Shown here piece by piece: positions 11,430-22,560 of a stretch of 64,000 bases of DNA (its first letter is position 1; every line of letters begins with the position of its first letter). This DNA comes from Tanypteryx hageni (Eukaryota; Arthropoda; Insecta; Odonata; Petaluridae). The position numbers and the translations under genes are program-made. The DNA lies in assembly GCA_028673005.1 (NCBI GenBank), contig CM054113.1, positions 69,545,850 to 69,609,849 of the forward strand. The letters run 5' to 3'. The notes beneath the pieces were generated by a model. The model worked only from the letters and a program-made list of their open reading frames with translations. It did not search any database and was not told the origin of the DNA.

Positions 11430-11961
11430 AGTGTCTGAGGCGGTGTCCCGTCAAGTATAAGTATGTATCTATAACTCAAAAACTTCATAACGGAGATACA
11501 AGTGGAATGTATCATATTAACCGCAATAACAAATATAGGGTGGTAGGTTGGTTTTTAAACCGATTCATTACACCAATTTATTTTTTATTTTCTGTTTTCA
11601 TTTTCTCCATTTAAAAGCATTACGATGAGTGTAGAGTATTTTTCACTTGCACATTAAAATTACTAAAAATCATCGTTAAAAGTCAAGAATTAAATTCGAG
11701 GACGAAGAAAATAATGAAGTTTCATTTTACTGCGGTGAAATTTCAAATACAGATCGAAATTTTCCAAAATTGAGCTTTAAATTACAAAATCTCGAGTTTT
11801 TTTAATGAAAAAGTTTTCCTTTCTATGGCGACCGATATTGCTGCCAAACTCAATATCGTTATCCTATAACATTGAAATTAATTCAAGGTCAGTTAATTAT
11901 CCATGTAAATGAGAGATGGCATAACAAGTTATTTCCTCAGTTTCAAATATTAAGACTAGCA
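11430..11961. repeat. Dispersed repeat R-A, copy 2
   Basis: The second copy of the 7008-7675 repeat, in the same orientation, carrying a single version of the segment duplicated in copy 1. It has a ~20-nt extra stretch (AATGAAAAAGTTTTCC region, about 11803) absent from copy 1. It ends at AGACTAGCA, directly against the GA minisatellite. Confidence 0.8.
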
Positions 11962-12345
11962 AGAAGGAAGAGAGAGAAAGATGGAGAATGGGAGGAAGGA
12001 AGAGAGAGAGGGTGAATGGGGGAGGAAGAAAGAGAGGAAGGAGGAATGTGGGGAAGGAAGAGGGAGAGAGAATGGGAGGGAGGAAGGAAGAGAGAGAGGG
12101 AGAGAGAATGGAAGGGAGAGGGAATGAGAGGAAGGAAGAGAGGGAGAGAGAATGGGAGAAAGGAAGAAAGGGAGAGAGAATGGGAGGAAGAGAGAGATAT
12201 AGGGAAGAGAGAGATATAGGGAAGAGAGAATGCGAGATAGGGAGAGAGAATAGGAGGAAGTGAGAGAGAATGGAAGGAAGAGAGAATGGAAGGAAGAGAG
12301 AGAGGGAGAGATAGAGAGAGGAGAAAACAAGGAGAGGTGGAAAAT
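11962..12345. repeat. Purine (GA) minisatellite
   Basis: About 380 nt of almost pure purine on the plus strand, made of reshuffled GGAAGGAAGAGAGAGAGGG and GAGAGAATGGGAG blocks. The two overlapping long frames, Arg/Glu/Gly on one strand and Ser/Leu/Pro on the other, are composition artefacts. Confidence 0.92.
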
Positions 12346-12701
12346 GTATTTATTAGTTGTAAGGCATTTTTACTAAATGGTTTGTCAAACTCTTTCTACG
12401 TTTGACTATTCTTTTTCTCTTTGCTCTTCGTTTTTTATTGCTTTTATAATTTTTATTCGTCTTCACGGTTCTTTCTTTGTTCTTATTTGTTTGTGCCTCA
12501 TTTTGCCACTCTCTCTCGACTTTTGATTCTTCTTTTCTGTTCTTTCTTCATTTGTTATAATATTTTTTCGACCTTTCTCAAAATTTCCCGCAGCAGAACT
12601 GTGGGCTCTCTACTAGTTATGATAGAATTATTAAGCTCTTAGGTGTTGAGTTATGTAAATCGGAACTCACAGTGTTACCTATTTAAAAGCTTTTTGCCTC
12701 T

Positions 12702-13110
12702 ATATGCTTCCTCGGAATCAAATTAGCAATAAAAATAATATAGCTAAACAATGAACCATTGAAGTGGCGTTGCCTATGAAATTCGTCTTGCATCTACATC
12801 TTACCCTACAAGTCACCTTAATGGTGGATTGCAGGTGGTGTAATGAATCAAGCAATTCCCATTTATCGTTTTCCTATTGTAATCCCTAATTTTTCTGGGG
12901 AATAACGATCCTTTGTATCTCTCCGTTCTAAAGTAGATCTCGCAAATTTAATCCTCATTATCGTGCCTTCCGAAATATATAGGATTCCTATTAAGATCTG
13001 CGACTTCGTTCGCCAACTTCCTCGACTTATATGTAAATCTAGCCAGTAATCTGCATTCTTTTAAATACGTCCATTTCAAATCTTCTGTTAGGTACATAAT
13101 CATTTCTGCC
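12702..13110. repeat. Dispersed repeat, copy 2 (TACCCTGCAAGTC family), extended
   Basis: 12702-12898 matches 2762-2975. Beyond it the sequence continues with CTTTGTATCTCTCCGTTCT and further text that has no partner at 2.9 kb. It may be a longer copy of the same retroelement fragment. The outer boundary is uncertain. Confidence 0.55.
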
Positions 13111-13414
13111 CAGGAAAACTGAAACTCAATGTTCAACTTCACAACTATGCAACGAAAGAAAATTATTTAACCTATAAATTTTTATGCTACTACAACAAAA
13201 AAGTTTTATCCTACATAGGATAATATTTGAACCATCTACATAAAATACGATTTAATACATTTTCGTTTCTTACAAACCTTATAATGCGAGTAAGCAAAGT
13301 TGGATTAACTCCTCGCGTACCAATGTTACTTATTTTCTGCGAGACTAATACAACGAAATTTTGTAATGGGCACAGTATGATTATATTATGTTACATAAGT
13401 ATACGTTGAGTATG

Positions 13415-13422
13415 GTGTAAGG
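13415..13422. repeat. 8-bp target-site duplication, left
   Basis: GTGTAAGG, repeated exactly at 13961-13968 on the other side of the MITE. Confidence 0.9.
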
Positions 13423-13960
13423 CAGCGGTTCCCAACCTTTTTTACTTCGCGAACCCCTTGAGTAAACCTATTTCTCGTCGCGGACCTCTTGGATTAACCT
13501 TTTATCTTTGCAAACCCCTTGAGTTGCAACGGTTTTGGCGGCGAACTCATTATAATGGAGAGTAAATTTTGGAAATACACATAATTTTGAACGCGTTCAT
13601 TTTCAATTGTTCATCGATGTTTCTTTTCTTTTTCAATAGGCCTTTGTAAGCATTACAGCAGTAGACGTATAATCATACTATACATAAAAAATAAAAAGTT
13701 TATATAGCACATAGTATGTAAATGTTCACAATAAAATCAGAATCTCTGATATTGTCATCCGTTTCTAGTTAGTACCCTGTAAAATTTAAATTTAATTCTT
13801 GAAGCATAAGAAAATATTGAAAACAAAACCATGCAATTAATTTGTAAGAAACTAAAATATTGGCAAGAATTGTAGAACCAAGAAAGTGAAAAAATACGCC
13901 ATTAACAAATTTTTCTCGCGAACCCCTAGAGGTACGCGAACCACCGGTTGGGAAACGCTG
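13423..13960. mobile_element. hAT-type MITE, 538 bp
   Basis: Terminal inverted repeats are CAGCGGTTCCCAACC on the left and GGTTGGGAAACGCTG on the right (one mismatch). It is flanked by a perfect 8-bp duplication GTGTAAGG. CAG(T/C)GGTTCCCAACC ends with 8-bp duplications are typical of hAT transposons. The subterminal region has repeated GCGAACCCCTTGAGT-like blocks at the left end and CGCGAACCCCTAGAGG at the right. These are the sort of repeats to which hAT transposases bind. There is no transposase frame, so it is non-autonomous. The perfect target duplication suggests a fairly recent insertion. Confidence 0.93.
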
Positions 13961-14012
13961 GTGTAAGGTAATAGTGTAGCGATAAGCTGCTAGTTATGAT
14001 ATTGAAAAAAGG

Positions 14013-14105
14013 CGAACTTTGTATTTCCACAAAATTTTAATTTAAACACTATCGTAGTGAAACCGGTCGTGTTTAAATTAAAATTTTGTGGAAATACAAA
14101 GTTCG
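14013..14105. repeat. Perfect hairpin, 37-bp arms
   Basis: Arms 14013-14049 and 14069-14105 are exact inverted copies around a 19-nt loop (TATCGTAGTGAAACCGGTC). The right arm is followed by TTTTCAACATG..AAATTCCACCGAGTT. A similar hairpin plus TTTTCAGCGTC..GGTTCCACCAAGTT occurs at 20007-20067, so this is a foldback repeat family rather than a chance palindrome. Confidence 0.93.
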
Positions 14106-14475
14106 TCTGTTTTCAACATGAGTAAATTCCACCGAGTTGAGCCTGACCTCAATGATATTTGCTAGGTATGAAGTATTAAGTTTTTAAATGGTATCAAAGA
14201 AATTTTTAACATTATATAGTAATAAAATTCGCTCCATAACTGCAATGGTAAATAAACATTCCAGAAATGATTTTTTCTAAGAAATATAATTTTTATAACA
14301 TTTATATTTGAATTAGGATGACAAGTAAAAATCTTTCTGCATGATACCCTTTCACACTTAAACCTCGATTTTTCGATACATAGATAATAGCTTCCGTGCT
14401 ATTTTAATTAAACGCGTCGTAGCAAGTTGGCCGGCTGGCAACTTGGCAGCGTACATAACATAACTTAGCAATCAG

Positions 14476-15092
14476 CAGGGTCGTTACTTGGGAGAGCCAA
14501 GCCCATGCAGTGCGTGTGGTCTCCAAGCTTTTTGGAAGGCCTGAAAAAATGCTTATAAGACTCTCACTATATTGAATGAATAAAAAATCAAAGAATATTC
14601 ATAATTATTTAAAGAAATTTATTGACCAAGGCCTTTGTGACGATCTTCTTTCACTAGCAACAAAAATGTTTTGAAAGATGAGATTGAAAGCTGTATGGAC
14701 ACGAAGGAACTATTGGATTTAATAATGATTTAATAATGATTTAATACAGACAGGCATCAATCTATAGGAGTGCACGTGCAGCTTTGGTGATATATTTGAC
14801 ATTGCCAGAATCTGTTTTGTCAAACGAAAGATCTTTATCAAAATTAAAGTTAATATAAAGCTTCTTACGCATGCCCATAAGTAGGTACAAGTATTTATAA
14901 TTTATTTCAGTAGAAAACTCAGAAGCATGGCATGAAAATTGATGATTTAATTGAGAAAATTTTCAGAGTTGAAATGTCAAAAAATTAATAATTAAAATAA
15001 TATGAAAATAATTTTATAACGATTTTTTACATAGATGGAGGCTCCAAAATTTTTTCTTGCATAGGGGCCCTAAAATCGTAGTTACGTCCCTG
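14476..15092. mobile_element. hAT transposon relic, 617 bp
   Basis: Ends are CAGGGTCGTTACTTGGG (left) and, on the opposite strand, CAGGGACGTAACTACG. Flanks GCAATCAG (14468-14475) and GCCATCAG (15093-15100) form an 8-bp duplication with one change. The interior carries a decayed hAT transposase C-terminus (see separate entry). The element is internally deleted and inactive. Confidence 0.85.
14764..14995 (+). pseudogene. hAT transposase C-terminal dimerisation region, degenerate
   Basis: In frame from about 14764 the sequence reads RSARAALVIYLTLPESVLS, then NERSLSKLKLI. A stop follows, then SFLRMP, more damage, ISVENSEA, and after a frame change KIDDLIEKIFRVEMSKN. The pattern A.R.L..LP.SV..ERSFSKLK.IK..LR followed by L..IS.E is the hallmark of the C-terminal hAT dimerisation domain, in the style of the ZMYM1/DUF4371-like transposases found in animals. 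At least two in-frame stops and a frameshift make it a pseudogene. The N-terminal zinc finger and catalytic core are absent from this copy. Confidence 0.8.
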
Positions 15093-15100
15093 GCCATCAG

Positions 15101-17202
15101 TCGTATAGTTTCACGTCAGACATAAGCCAATGCATGAAATTTTATATAAATGCCACTGACATATTCAATAGAGAATTATAATTGTTTATTATTTTTATTT
15201 AGTTGTAATTTGGCAATTATTATACGGATTTAATTGCAGTATATATCTAATGAAGGGAAAATCATAAGATCCGAATTAAATAGGAATAAATTGTATTTCG
15301 TAGTATCTCATATGTGTGAGGCAACTCAATTTTTTAAAATTAAGAAATATGTTATGAATCGTAGATGTAATGTTAAACAAAATGTTACCATAACGTATTC
15401 AGAAAAGTTATTTATAATTTCTCTTTCTGGGATAAATAATCAAGTGAATTATAATGAATAATAGCACAAAATATTAGACCATTGTATAGTTTTTAACATT
15501 TTACTAATGGCGGCTTTCCTAGAATCTAACCAAAAGCCCTTTTCATTGCTGTTATTTACGGTGTTTCTTTGATTCCTAGTGTAATTACACTTCAACATAT
15601 GAGGTTTGCTGAATAATAGTGCCAACGCTTGTTTTTATAAGTTTGTTTTAGTTTTTGAAAACCTCTCTAGGTCTCTCCTCTTCCTATCACCTTTTCCCTC
15701 AATCCATTCAAAATCTACCATGCTTCCATATATTTGAGAACAAATGTCCACAATTTTTAAACGCAGTCTTCAGTTCATTACGAAGTAATAGAGAGACCAC
15801 GGTGTAGTTTATGATTGGTAATTCTTTCATCATACCCTTCGGTGGTATTAATCTTTTCAAATTCTATCGCAACAACTGAAACATAATTCTAGTTGCTTTA
15901 CTTTGCCGATAGATTCATTTTTACACGTATCATTCAATCATATTTTTGGAATGATAATTTTGCTACAACAGAAAGTTCCAGTTAGTTACGCTTCAAGTTT
16001 CTTATGATAAACAAGTCGACGTATATTTTTAAAATAATTCTCACTTTATATTTCGCATTTAGTTGCCCTAGAAATCTTTCTTTTTAATGAATTTTAAAAT
16101 ATATTCACATTTATTAAATTTAAATTGCAGTTAATGCTGGATAAAATATAACCTTTGAGCATAGCAAAAACAAATGCAAGTTGCCCTTTTGCCTGTGCAT
16201 GAAAAAGTCACTTATTCGGGGAACTTACGTTAGATATGGCGAACGCGTGTGAATTAGCCATGCTAAAGAAATTTCTCATTGATGGAGCGCTATGCCTTCC
16301 TTCAAATTTAAAATTTATATTTGGACTCATTCAGATCAGATCAGTGGCAAATGTAAACGTCATTCTTTTTCTCCGTATATGCGTTTAAATGCCGGGTTCT
16401 TATCTCAATTCAAATCTAAGTAAAAGTGATCAAGTACCTTCTGCCGTTTCCCTTGTACTTCTTACGGGGATTACGGACGCGCCTGCACCTTAAGCCGAGC
16501 TCTTTGGAGGGTGTTCATAAAAACATTACACAATCAGCGTATAATTTGGAAACGATTGGAGAATAAATCGCGTTTCTGCCGTGAGCGGGTTTATTTATAC
16601 CTACCTAAAAAGCGAGGATTCAGGGCATCCAAGGAAATATCTGGGTTATTAAATTATTAATTATTTATAAATTGTTTATTCTATGAAAAATTGATGATTT
16701 TCGAGTAGAGCCATAATTTTGCAACCAAAAACTTTTGATTAAAAATGATGTATCGTATTATTAATCATAATGTGGAAACCTTTGAAAAATTTCGTCAAAC
16801 AAATTCAATCCCAATAATTTCTTTACTATTATTATAAATTTTATTAGTTTATTTAAAAAATCTGATGTAGTCACCAGATAACTTTCTCCATACCGGTAAT
16901 ATTTCTAAAAATTCCAAATAGGTTAAATGATAATAAATATTTTAAGGAACTGCGAGAAATATTTAAAGAGTTTACAAAGAACAGAAATAAACTCAAACCC
17001 TAGCCTTCTGATATTGGATATAGCCCCGAAGCTCCAACAATTAAGAAAATAAAAGGAGCGTAAAATGTTTACAATAGTCGCCGGTAGGTGGTGTGGTGGT
17101 GCAAGCTAAAAACTTTAGTTTTTAAAATCTCTCTTCAACAATTATATGGGAAATTGTTTCAAAAATGGTTGTAGGAACTTAAATTACCTACAACTTTTAT
17201 TC
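15101..17202. other. Unassigned AT-rich DNA
   Basis: No gene recognised. The longest frame is about 75 codons (15234-15461) and resembles nothing known to me. The base composition is uniformly AT-rich. I see no inverted-repeat ends or tRNA-like structure. Confidence 0.45.
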
Positions 17203-17260
17203 AAGCACTTTTTTACATTTATCAAATATTAAAGCACTTTTTTACATTTATCAAATATTA
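17203..17260. repeat. 29-bp tandem duplication
   Basis: AAGCACTTTTTTACATTTAT followed by CAAATATTA occurs twice in direct succession, identical in both copies. This looks like a recent replication-slippage event. Confidence 0.9.
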
Positions 17261-17524
17261 AAGAAAATATTAAAAAAACGGATGTGACAAGAGTAAACAC
17301 CCACTTTCGATTGTCCGATTTTTACCAAAAACTAATCAGCACATCTTTCTTTAATAAAAATGTCAAATTTGAAATTTAACGCTGATCTGTTTAATAGTTT
17401 TTGAGTCACCCACAAAATCCCGGTCGCAGACATCACCGAGAAAATAGTCAAAACGTGTTCAGGGGACCTTAAAAGATGTATTTCCGTTGAAATCTCGAAT
17501 TAGATTTTTTTCATTCATTTTTTC

Positions 17525-17563
17525 ATTGCTTTCTCCATATACTTCGTATATGGAGAAAGCAAT
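17525..17563. repeat. Perfect palindrome, 18-bp arms, 3-nt loop
   Basis: ATTGCTTTCTCCATATAC / GTATATGGAGAAAGCAAT around TTC. Imperfect forms of the same palindrome head two longer dispersed repeats at 33568 and 39820, which suggests a shared family with a self-complementary start. Confidence 0.92.
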
Positions 17564-18395
17564 AAACTTCCACAAATATTTATGATACTCTTCAAAAGTT
17601 TCAGGGCGGAATATAAATTTAATGAAATCAGAACAACTCGTTTCAAAATTCTTTATAAAGAGAGCTCTAATTCGACTAAATTTAATTCTAGATTACGTTT
17701 ATCCGTCCAAATGCCGTGAACACCAAAAATACCTTCTCGACATAGGCGTTGGATAATTATCATCAACCCAAAAATTTCCTAAATGTAACCTGGACCCCGA
17801 GGCTTATGCCATAAGCTCTGAGATTTCGGGTTAAACCCGATGTGGCGAAACCCCTAGTAATGACCCACATGTCAGTGAATTAAAAATCAATGATTCTTGC
17901 GAACACTAAAAAAAATCTGTTTTTTTCCCCTTAGATCAGCATAAAATTCCAGTTATGAAAAAAATTATTTCCATTGGCAATAAATCTTACTGGATCAAGC
18001 AAGTATGTCAGTTTTTCAAATGCAAATCACTCCGGCCTCCGCTCAGAAACCTCTCAATTTTCACACCTTATTTTTAGCGGTATTTTCCTAAAAAAATGGC
18101 ATCTATTCGGCGTCTGTCCGTCCGTCTGTCTGTACGGGTAATAACTCTGGAATCCTGCAACTTATAGATGCCGTATTTTTAGAATAGGTTTGTGTATACA
18201 TGAGCTAAATATGATAAACATTTTTTATATCTAGAAGCAGCTGCTGCTGGAGAGTAATCAGAAAAAATCTCTAAAAATTTAAAGCTGCTACAAATGTAGG
18301 CGACCGACAATAAATCGCATCTGCGATTCTTTACTCCGCTGGAAAGATAGCAGTCGGTGAAAAAATGCGCCTTATTTAATTTGCTGTGCATTTAT
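17564..18395. other. Unassigned DNA, includes a GTCTGTCCGTCC repeat fragment
   Basis: GTCTGTCCGTCCGTCTGTCT near 18112 followed by GGGTAATAACTCTGGAATCC marks a dispersed-repeat fragment of the same general style as those at 2.3, 39.9 and 53.6 kb. No gene is recognised. Confidence 0.4.
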
Positions 18396-19260
18396 TTTCT
18401 CACTTTTCTCTCTCTCCATATCCCAGGCACCTCTTAACCATAGCCCTTAGTCTCCAAATATCCTTCTCCCCCCTCTCCAGCGCTTTCACTTTCACTTTGA
18501 ATCCACCACACCACACCTTTCTCCTCCCCATCTCTCTCTCTCTTTCGTACACCCAGACCACCCTATAATCTCCGTATCCTTCCTTCCACCTTCCTCCTTA
18601 ACCACTTTGGCATATGGATACAAGTTCTCGCGCATCGTAGCCATAAGTCTCGTGGGCCGCGAGATAACACCGCCTCTACTCTTGCCCCTGGGGACCTTCG
18701 GCTCTTTCTCTCTCTATCTCTCGCTCTCTCTCTCTCTCTCTTATACACTCTCCTATCTCTCTCTCAAGAGAAAGAGAGGGGACTTCTGAATTTACTCTCA
18801 TGGAAAGTGCTCCTTCGGAAGCCCAATTCTGTTAGCCTCGAAACTAGCGGCGGCGGACGTTCGGGAAGAGAGGATGTTTTTTTCTGGGAGGATAAGAGGT
18901 GGGTAAAACGGCGTCGGATACTACTGCAGACCCCTCCCTCCCTTATAACACCCGCCTCCCTCTCTCTCCTGCAACATTCTCTCTATCGAAGCCTCCTCAT
19001 CAGAGGCACTGATTTATGCGTCTTCTCTGGGACTGACTACTGCCTCGGCTCCCGCCCTCCTCCTCCTCCTTCTTCAGCCTTAGGTGTTCCAAAGGCAAAA
19101 AGAGCTGCTGCTGCTGAAAATTCTTCCCCTTTCCTCCGCGTCCATTCCTTCGCGTGGGTTCCTCCATGCAAATCCTTCCTCCGTTTTCTCTCTCTCGTCT
19201 TTTCGATCGGTTTATCTCTCTTTCCTCCTCCTTCTCCTCATTGGGAAGAAGACCGGTCTT
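18396..19260. repeat. Pyrimidine-rich low-complexity tract
   Basis: C/T-rich on the plus strand with (CT)n around 18714-18760 and CTCCTCCTCCTTCT near 19060. Frames of 60-169 codons here are Ser/Leu/Pro-biased and overlap antisense. I do not consider them genes. Confidence 0.75.
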
Positions 19261-19403
19261 TTGGGGCAATCTCGAGAAATAATAATATCCGAGGGCCGGA
19301 TCTACCGGTCTCGTAAATTAAGCATTTCGCGTGGTGGATGTCAGTTCAATTTTAAGGCGCCGTTCATAATGCCCGGATTTCTGCGGTCGGTCTGATGGCG
19401 CAC

Positions 19404-19412
19404 TGCGACGTG

Positions 19413-19461
<49 letters not shown>

Positions 19462-19510
19462 GCATGTATGTATATGTATATAAATTATTTATATACATAT
19501 ATAAATTATT

Positions 19511-19582
<72 letters not shown>

Positions 19583-19590
19583 CATGTCTT
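19404..19590. repeat. Long (TA)n palindrome with internal duplication
   Basis: TA tracts at about 19414-19449 and 19516-19580 flank a core in which TATAAATTATTTATATACAT occurs twice. The outer edges, GACGTGCC and GGCATGTC, are also inverted copies (one mismatch). The whole ~185-bp stretch can therefore fold back on itself. Confidence 0.88.
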
Positions 19591-20006
19591 TGGAGAGAGA
19601 GAAGGGGAGGAAGGAGAGAGATAGAGTTTAGGATTGGAGAAGGGGGAATGTGTGTGTGCGTCTGGACAAACTGAAAATCCACGCGAAATAATTCTTAAAT
19701 GACACACGCGAAGATACTTCCACGAGATTTTTTTTAGAAATAGATTATTCCGGAGATTGCATTTCGGCATACGACCCTGGGTTCGAGTTTTTCATTTTAA
19801 ATTGACTAGGATTTATGGCTTCGTTACCTCCGTTTATCACGTTTATAGGTTCATATTATCGCTCAAGAGATTTATGCGTTGGGACCTGAAATGTTTGCAG
19901 CGGATAAAGGTGGCTCCTCCTTATTGAAACGAAAATTAAATCTCTTCTATAAATGTTTCGCTTTCACTGCAACGTCTGATTTTAACCAAAGCGCAAGATA
20001 ACAATT

Positions 20007-20067
20007 AAAATAAAAAACGTAAATTCCACATAAATGTTTATGTGGAATTTACAACGTTTTTTATTTT
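20007..20067. repeat. Near-perfect hairpin, same family as 14013
   Basis: AAAATAAAAAACGT plus AAATTCCACATAAA pairs with TTTATGTGGAATTT plus ACAACGTTTTTTATTTT around a 2-nt loop, with a single 3-nt bulge. The following TTTTCAGCGTC..TTCCACCAAGTT resembles the sequence after the 14013-14105 hairpin. Confidence 0.88.
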
Positions 20068-21450
20068 CAGCGTCATTAAGCGGTTCCACCAAGTTACACC
20101 GGTATCTATTATATTACATAATGTAAGATAGTTTTACATTTAAAATGTTTAGGTATTTTCAGTATTGTTAATGTATTTTTGAGTAATTTTTATTTTCTAT
20201 ATTTATTTTCCCTTTTTTATGTTTTGAAAACCTGTTTTAGTGCTGACGAAATATTTTCTATACATTTTTTATTGATCGTGTGGTCATAAATTTGTTTGGT
20301 GTTATATCAAATTTAATTATTAAAGTTCGTGAAATTATCACTCTTGGATTAATATAAAATGTCAATTTTCATAAAACAAAAAGTACTGTTTTCCTTTGAA
20401 AATTCCGATTTAGTTTATTGATTAATTGATTTCATTTATTTCCTCGACATCTTTGGCATTCTAATTTTAAAATATCTAGTATATGTTTTTTAATTAGAAT
20501 GTTACACAAAGAAAAATATAACAATTGAAAATGCTTCGTCTTTTCTGATAAGTGTGTAAATATTCTTTGTGTGTAGAGAAACGTGTTCTGGAAAAAATTA
20601 AATAGCCACGAGAAAAAATTCTCTTGTAATATATTTTGATTTGTAGACTACGTGGAGTAGTTACATCTAGTTATTCGAGACATTTTCATCAAAATAATGC
20701 TTTTATTTATTTTGACTAAACTATTGTTGTTTGCTCCTGAAATGTTTAACTTGATGACACCCGACTAAAAGTCATAAAAATCATACTTTCCACGCACCAT
20801 TATAAATATCATTCGTTGAATTTTTTCTGCATAAAAATTTTCTGTGGCAAGGTCAAATAAAATGTTTAAAATATAACATGCAAAGATTATGTGTTCTATT
20901 TTTAAAATAGTTTCATTCGCAATATACAGGATTGAGTTTTCGTAGAATTCGTTACTGCATACACAAAACTATACAATTTATTCATCCATTTTATATACAT
21001 AAGAAAATAACTTGGGCCGTCAGACGCAATATCAAAATTTTAATAGTTACCTCTATACGGCTATGTTATTTCTCCTAGCAGACAACGTGAAGGGTATAAG
21101 CAATTTCTCATCATCTTGTGAAAGCATCCTCTGTCACAGGTTTAATTTCTCACCAGGCATACGATCCCAGTACACATATTAAAAAAAAACGCCCAGAGTC
21201 TTGTAGTACTCGTTACGCCAATAGATAGCATGTCAGCACAGCAAGCATGCTGTCTGTGTTCTCGTGCTTCATTTCAGCGCTTGTCCTCACGTGACTTCCG
21301 CAACAAATGAAACCTTTAATTGATTGAAATCCAAGGTGCTTCCTCGTGCGCCATCAATATCTACTAGAATGACACCCGGCGCCAAGTAATGACAAGAGTT
21401 GAAGTGCTTCATTCCCATCCCCTTTATCCTTAACACTCCTTAATTCTCAG
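20068..21450. other. Unassigned AT-rich DNA
   Basis: No open frame over 60 codons is supported and there are no identifiable element ends. I see nothing else to annotate. Confidence 0.45.
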
Positions 21451-21469
21451 CTCAAGACTCCGGCATTAG

Positions 21470-21740
21470 TAATAATCACGCGAGGAATGAGATTCGAGTG
21501 CTGATCTTCCACGAAGCGGATTCGGTTTCGAATCCTGTCGGTGCCTAGTTTTTTAACACGGTCTAGCTCCGTTCCCTACCTGTGTGTTGTGAGGAGTACG
21601 TTAAGCAGTGTGACCGCTTGTTGCTTCTCACAAAGAGTAGGCTAATTCTGGCAGTGTATCCATTCTCCCACCGTTTTGTGTGACTTTGCGTGTGTATCGA
21701 CTGACTAGCTCGTGAGCTGAGCAGTTGCAATTAGACTCCA
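21470..21740 (+). repeat. Possible tRNA-derived SINE
   Basis: GGTTTCGAATCC at 21524-21535 resembles a Pol III B box with one extra T. It is preceded by CACGAAGCGGATTC and followed by TGTCGGTGCCTAG, a layout typical of the tRNA-like head of a SINE. The following ~200 nt (CTCCGTTCCCTACCTGTGTG onward) would be the body. I cannot define a convincing A box or a tail, and there is no second copy in the window. Confidence 0.3.
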
Positions 21741-22230
21741 AATGTCATTATATACATGAAATACAACCTTGGAGAATTTTACAACCCAATTATGATGATT
21801 GATAACGTTTCTATTATAACACCTAATGCCACATGTTATCGCCATCCATTACATATTCAGTTAGTTGAAAATGTTTTTACCTAGTATAATTATTTACTCC
21901 TTTTAATAGTTTTGCATGAAGTTTCTGAAGTATTTTTTATTTTCGATTTTTTTTGCAAATGTATTGCGGACTTCGTTCTCAGAGGATTTGTGTGTATTAC
22001 TGTGTTTATATACATATATACATTATATATATCCCGGTTGTTATCTACAAGTCACTAATCCGTGAAGCCTACAAATGTTCTACGTAAAAAAAGTTTTGCG
22101 TGAATCAGCAAAGTTTTCGTGTCCTTTTGTGCGGATTTCTGAGTTACGTTAATTGCGCAGATGGAGCGCAAACATACCGGGGAGGGTAAAACAAAAGAAA
22201 TAAATCCTTTAATAGTCAAGTCTGTTAGAT
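21741..22230. other. Unassigned AT-rich DNA
   Basis: AT-rich with a short ATATATA cluster around 22010-22031. No gene or element ends seen. Confidence 0.4.
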
Positions 22231-22560
22231 GTGAAGAGAGAGAATTGGCGTAGTAGAAAAAAGAGAAATCTTAGCGAAGGGAAAAGGAGAAAGGAAAGAA
22301 GAAAGAGAGAGAGAGAAGGGGTGAGAAGGAGGGGAGATGAAAAAAAAGCTGTAAGCTGCTTCTGCCGAGGCCGCTAATGAACTACAGGCTCCGGTTCTAA
22401 GTAGACGGGTGACTCAAGGCGCCACTCTGCTCGCAGCATTGAAGCGCGCACAATGTAACCAACGGCTCCATACGCTTGGAAAAGGAAGAGAGAGAGAGAA
22501 AGAGTAAATGAGAGTAAAGGAAAGATGAAGGGAGAGAGAGTGGAATGGGGGATTCGTGGA
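22231..22560. repeat. Purine-rich (GA) tract
   Basis: Two GA-rich blocks, about 22231-22345 and 22478-22545, with GAGAGAGAGA runs, separated by a GC-richer spacer. Confidence 0.75.

Noticed and set aside
11956..12330. 124-codon Ser/Leu/Pro frame and 91-codon Arg/Glu frame
   Set aside because: Both are translations of the GA minisatellite.
18807..19316. 169-codon frame
   Set aside because: Lies in a CT-rich tract. The residues mirror composition and a 103-codon frame overlaps in another phase.
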